Shown here in pieces: positions 63,330 through 64,000 of a stretch of 64,000 bases of DNA (position 1 is the stretch's first letter; every line of letters starts with the position of its first letter). The notes under the pieces were generated by a model, which was not told the DNA's origin, searched no databases, and saw only the letters and a program-made list of their open reading frames with translations. The position numbers were made by a program, and so were the translations under genes. The DNA is taken from contig OX388328.1 of the NCBI GenBank assembly GCA_947579605.1, positions 10,147,684-10,211,683 on the forward strand, in the 5' to 3' direction. This stretch comes from Athripsodes cinereus. Lineage: Eukaryota; Arthropoda; Insecta; Trichoptera; Leptoceridae.

Positions 63330-63540
63330 TGTGTACATTGAAGAAAGATCCACCACACACCCGGATACCTCAGGAGTTTTTAACTCCTACTTATCCGCAC
63401 ATTCAAACCAAAATTGTCCTCACGGGCGGGCCATTAGGGAGGCCTGAAGGGCCGGCCGGCCAAAACCGCCGTCGTGGGAATCTTTTATATTACTTCTCTC
63501 TTCAATGTCCCCTCTGGGCGGTAATAATGTTTATTGAGTA
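63330..63540 (-). repeat. Interspersed repeat E, GC-rich segment
   Basis: On the reverse strand TTTTGGCCGGCCGGCCCTTC, GAGGTATCCGGGTGTG and TTCTTCAATGTAC parallel 41515-41655. The GGCCGGCCGGCC core is palindromic. Confidence 0.6.
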
Positions 63541-64000
63541 ATTGTACAATATATATATAAGTAAAAAAAGAAAGAAAAATAATCAAAATGATACAAAACG
63601 TGAAGCAAAATAAACAAAACATGATAATAGAATATATACACAAATTGGTAAGTACAGAAGGCGTGTGTTCATTTGTGTACAGTATATATATACAAACTTA
63701 ATAATTTTATGCTTTCTTTTTTCATATGCCTCATCCCTTGTAGGATACATAAAGAGGTCGTAACGCCAAATCTTCCTCATAATATTCTTATCCAATTAAT
63801 ACAATTACCCTTATTTACATTTTACTCATTGACACCTAAATTGACCACACTAAATATTTGTTTTTGTTTCGACATTTTTCAATAATTTGACTTTTCTCAG
63901 TTTCTATTGATACTAAATATTATTAATTCTGCATCATCCATTTTTAAAGACTGTGCGCTACTTGACGTCCCATTTATTTTTGTTTGAAATAATCTCATAA
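63541..64000. other. No recognisable feature
   Basis: AT-rich; short frames only. Confidence 0.5.

Overview
This is intronic, transposon-rich DNA from an arthropod, most likely an insect. It is AT-rich (roughly two thirds A+T by eye), has no prokaryotic gene organisation, and has no long ORF outside mobile elements. The only host coding sequence I can support is one 104-nt exon on the + strand at 32441-32544, with a clean polypyrimidine-CAG acceptor and an ATG|GTAAGT donor. Its peptide contains FNMGYLMAPYPYPNG and PLPVSM, which I recognise as the conserved segment between the beta-catenin-binding domain and the HMG box of insect Pangolin/TCF, the Wnt transcription factor. On that reading most or all of the window is two long introns of pan. 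The species cannot be fixed from sequence alone. Helitron ends, many RTE fragments and frequent GTAGGTACCT-like words fit Hemiptera (aphid-like) or Lepidoptera.

The rest is layered mobile DNA, for which I use local names. RTE-A to RTE-K are 3' ends of RTE-like non-LTR retrotransposons. They encode the C-terminal GHV.R...RGRP..W..D module and several end in a distinct microsatellite tail: TAG-rich for A, TATG for B, GAT for C, TA for D, GAA for E. The best copy, RTE-A at 19340-21419 on the - strand, has an uninterrupted reverse transcriptase frame. It is flanked by a 16-bp target-site duplication and split an older N1 copy. N1 is a high-copy (over 20 copies or fragments) SINE-like family of about 250 bp whose last 40 bp or so resemble the RTE-A and RTE-B 3' ends, so it probably borrows RTE machinery. 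L2-like elements are CR1/L2-superfamily LINE 3' ends. SINE1 and SINE2 are tRNA-derived. DNA elements include a degenerate hAT-like copy with a perfect 8-bp duplication (22923-24910), two hAT-like non-autonomous elements, two Helitrons, a 1.23-kb terminal-inverted-repeat element built of repeated palindromic GGGGYTATTGCGTC boxes (16566-17797), a second TIR element (60769-61554) and several foldback MITEs.

Layout: 1-16.3 kb, hAT foldback element and mixed LINE/SINE debris. 16.3-18 kb, palindromic MITE beside the 1.23-kb TIR element. 18-21.5 kb, N1/RTE insertions including the RT ORF. 21.7-25.5 kb, hAT elements and a Helitron. 25.5-32.4 kb, LINE and N1 debris. 32.44 kb, pan exon followed by SINE1. 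33-51.4 kb, palindromic MITE, 37-bp tandem array and dense RTE/L2-like fragments. 51.6-64 kb, N1, Helitron, RTE fragments, a TIR element and the GGCCGGCC-containing E repeat. No gene cluster, CRISPR array or novel enzymatic system is visible. The most interesting points are the exon's recursive-splice-like architecture, the N1/RTE 3'-end sharing and the palindrome-box TIR element.
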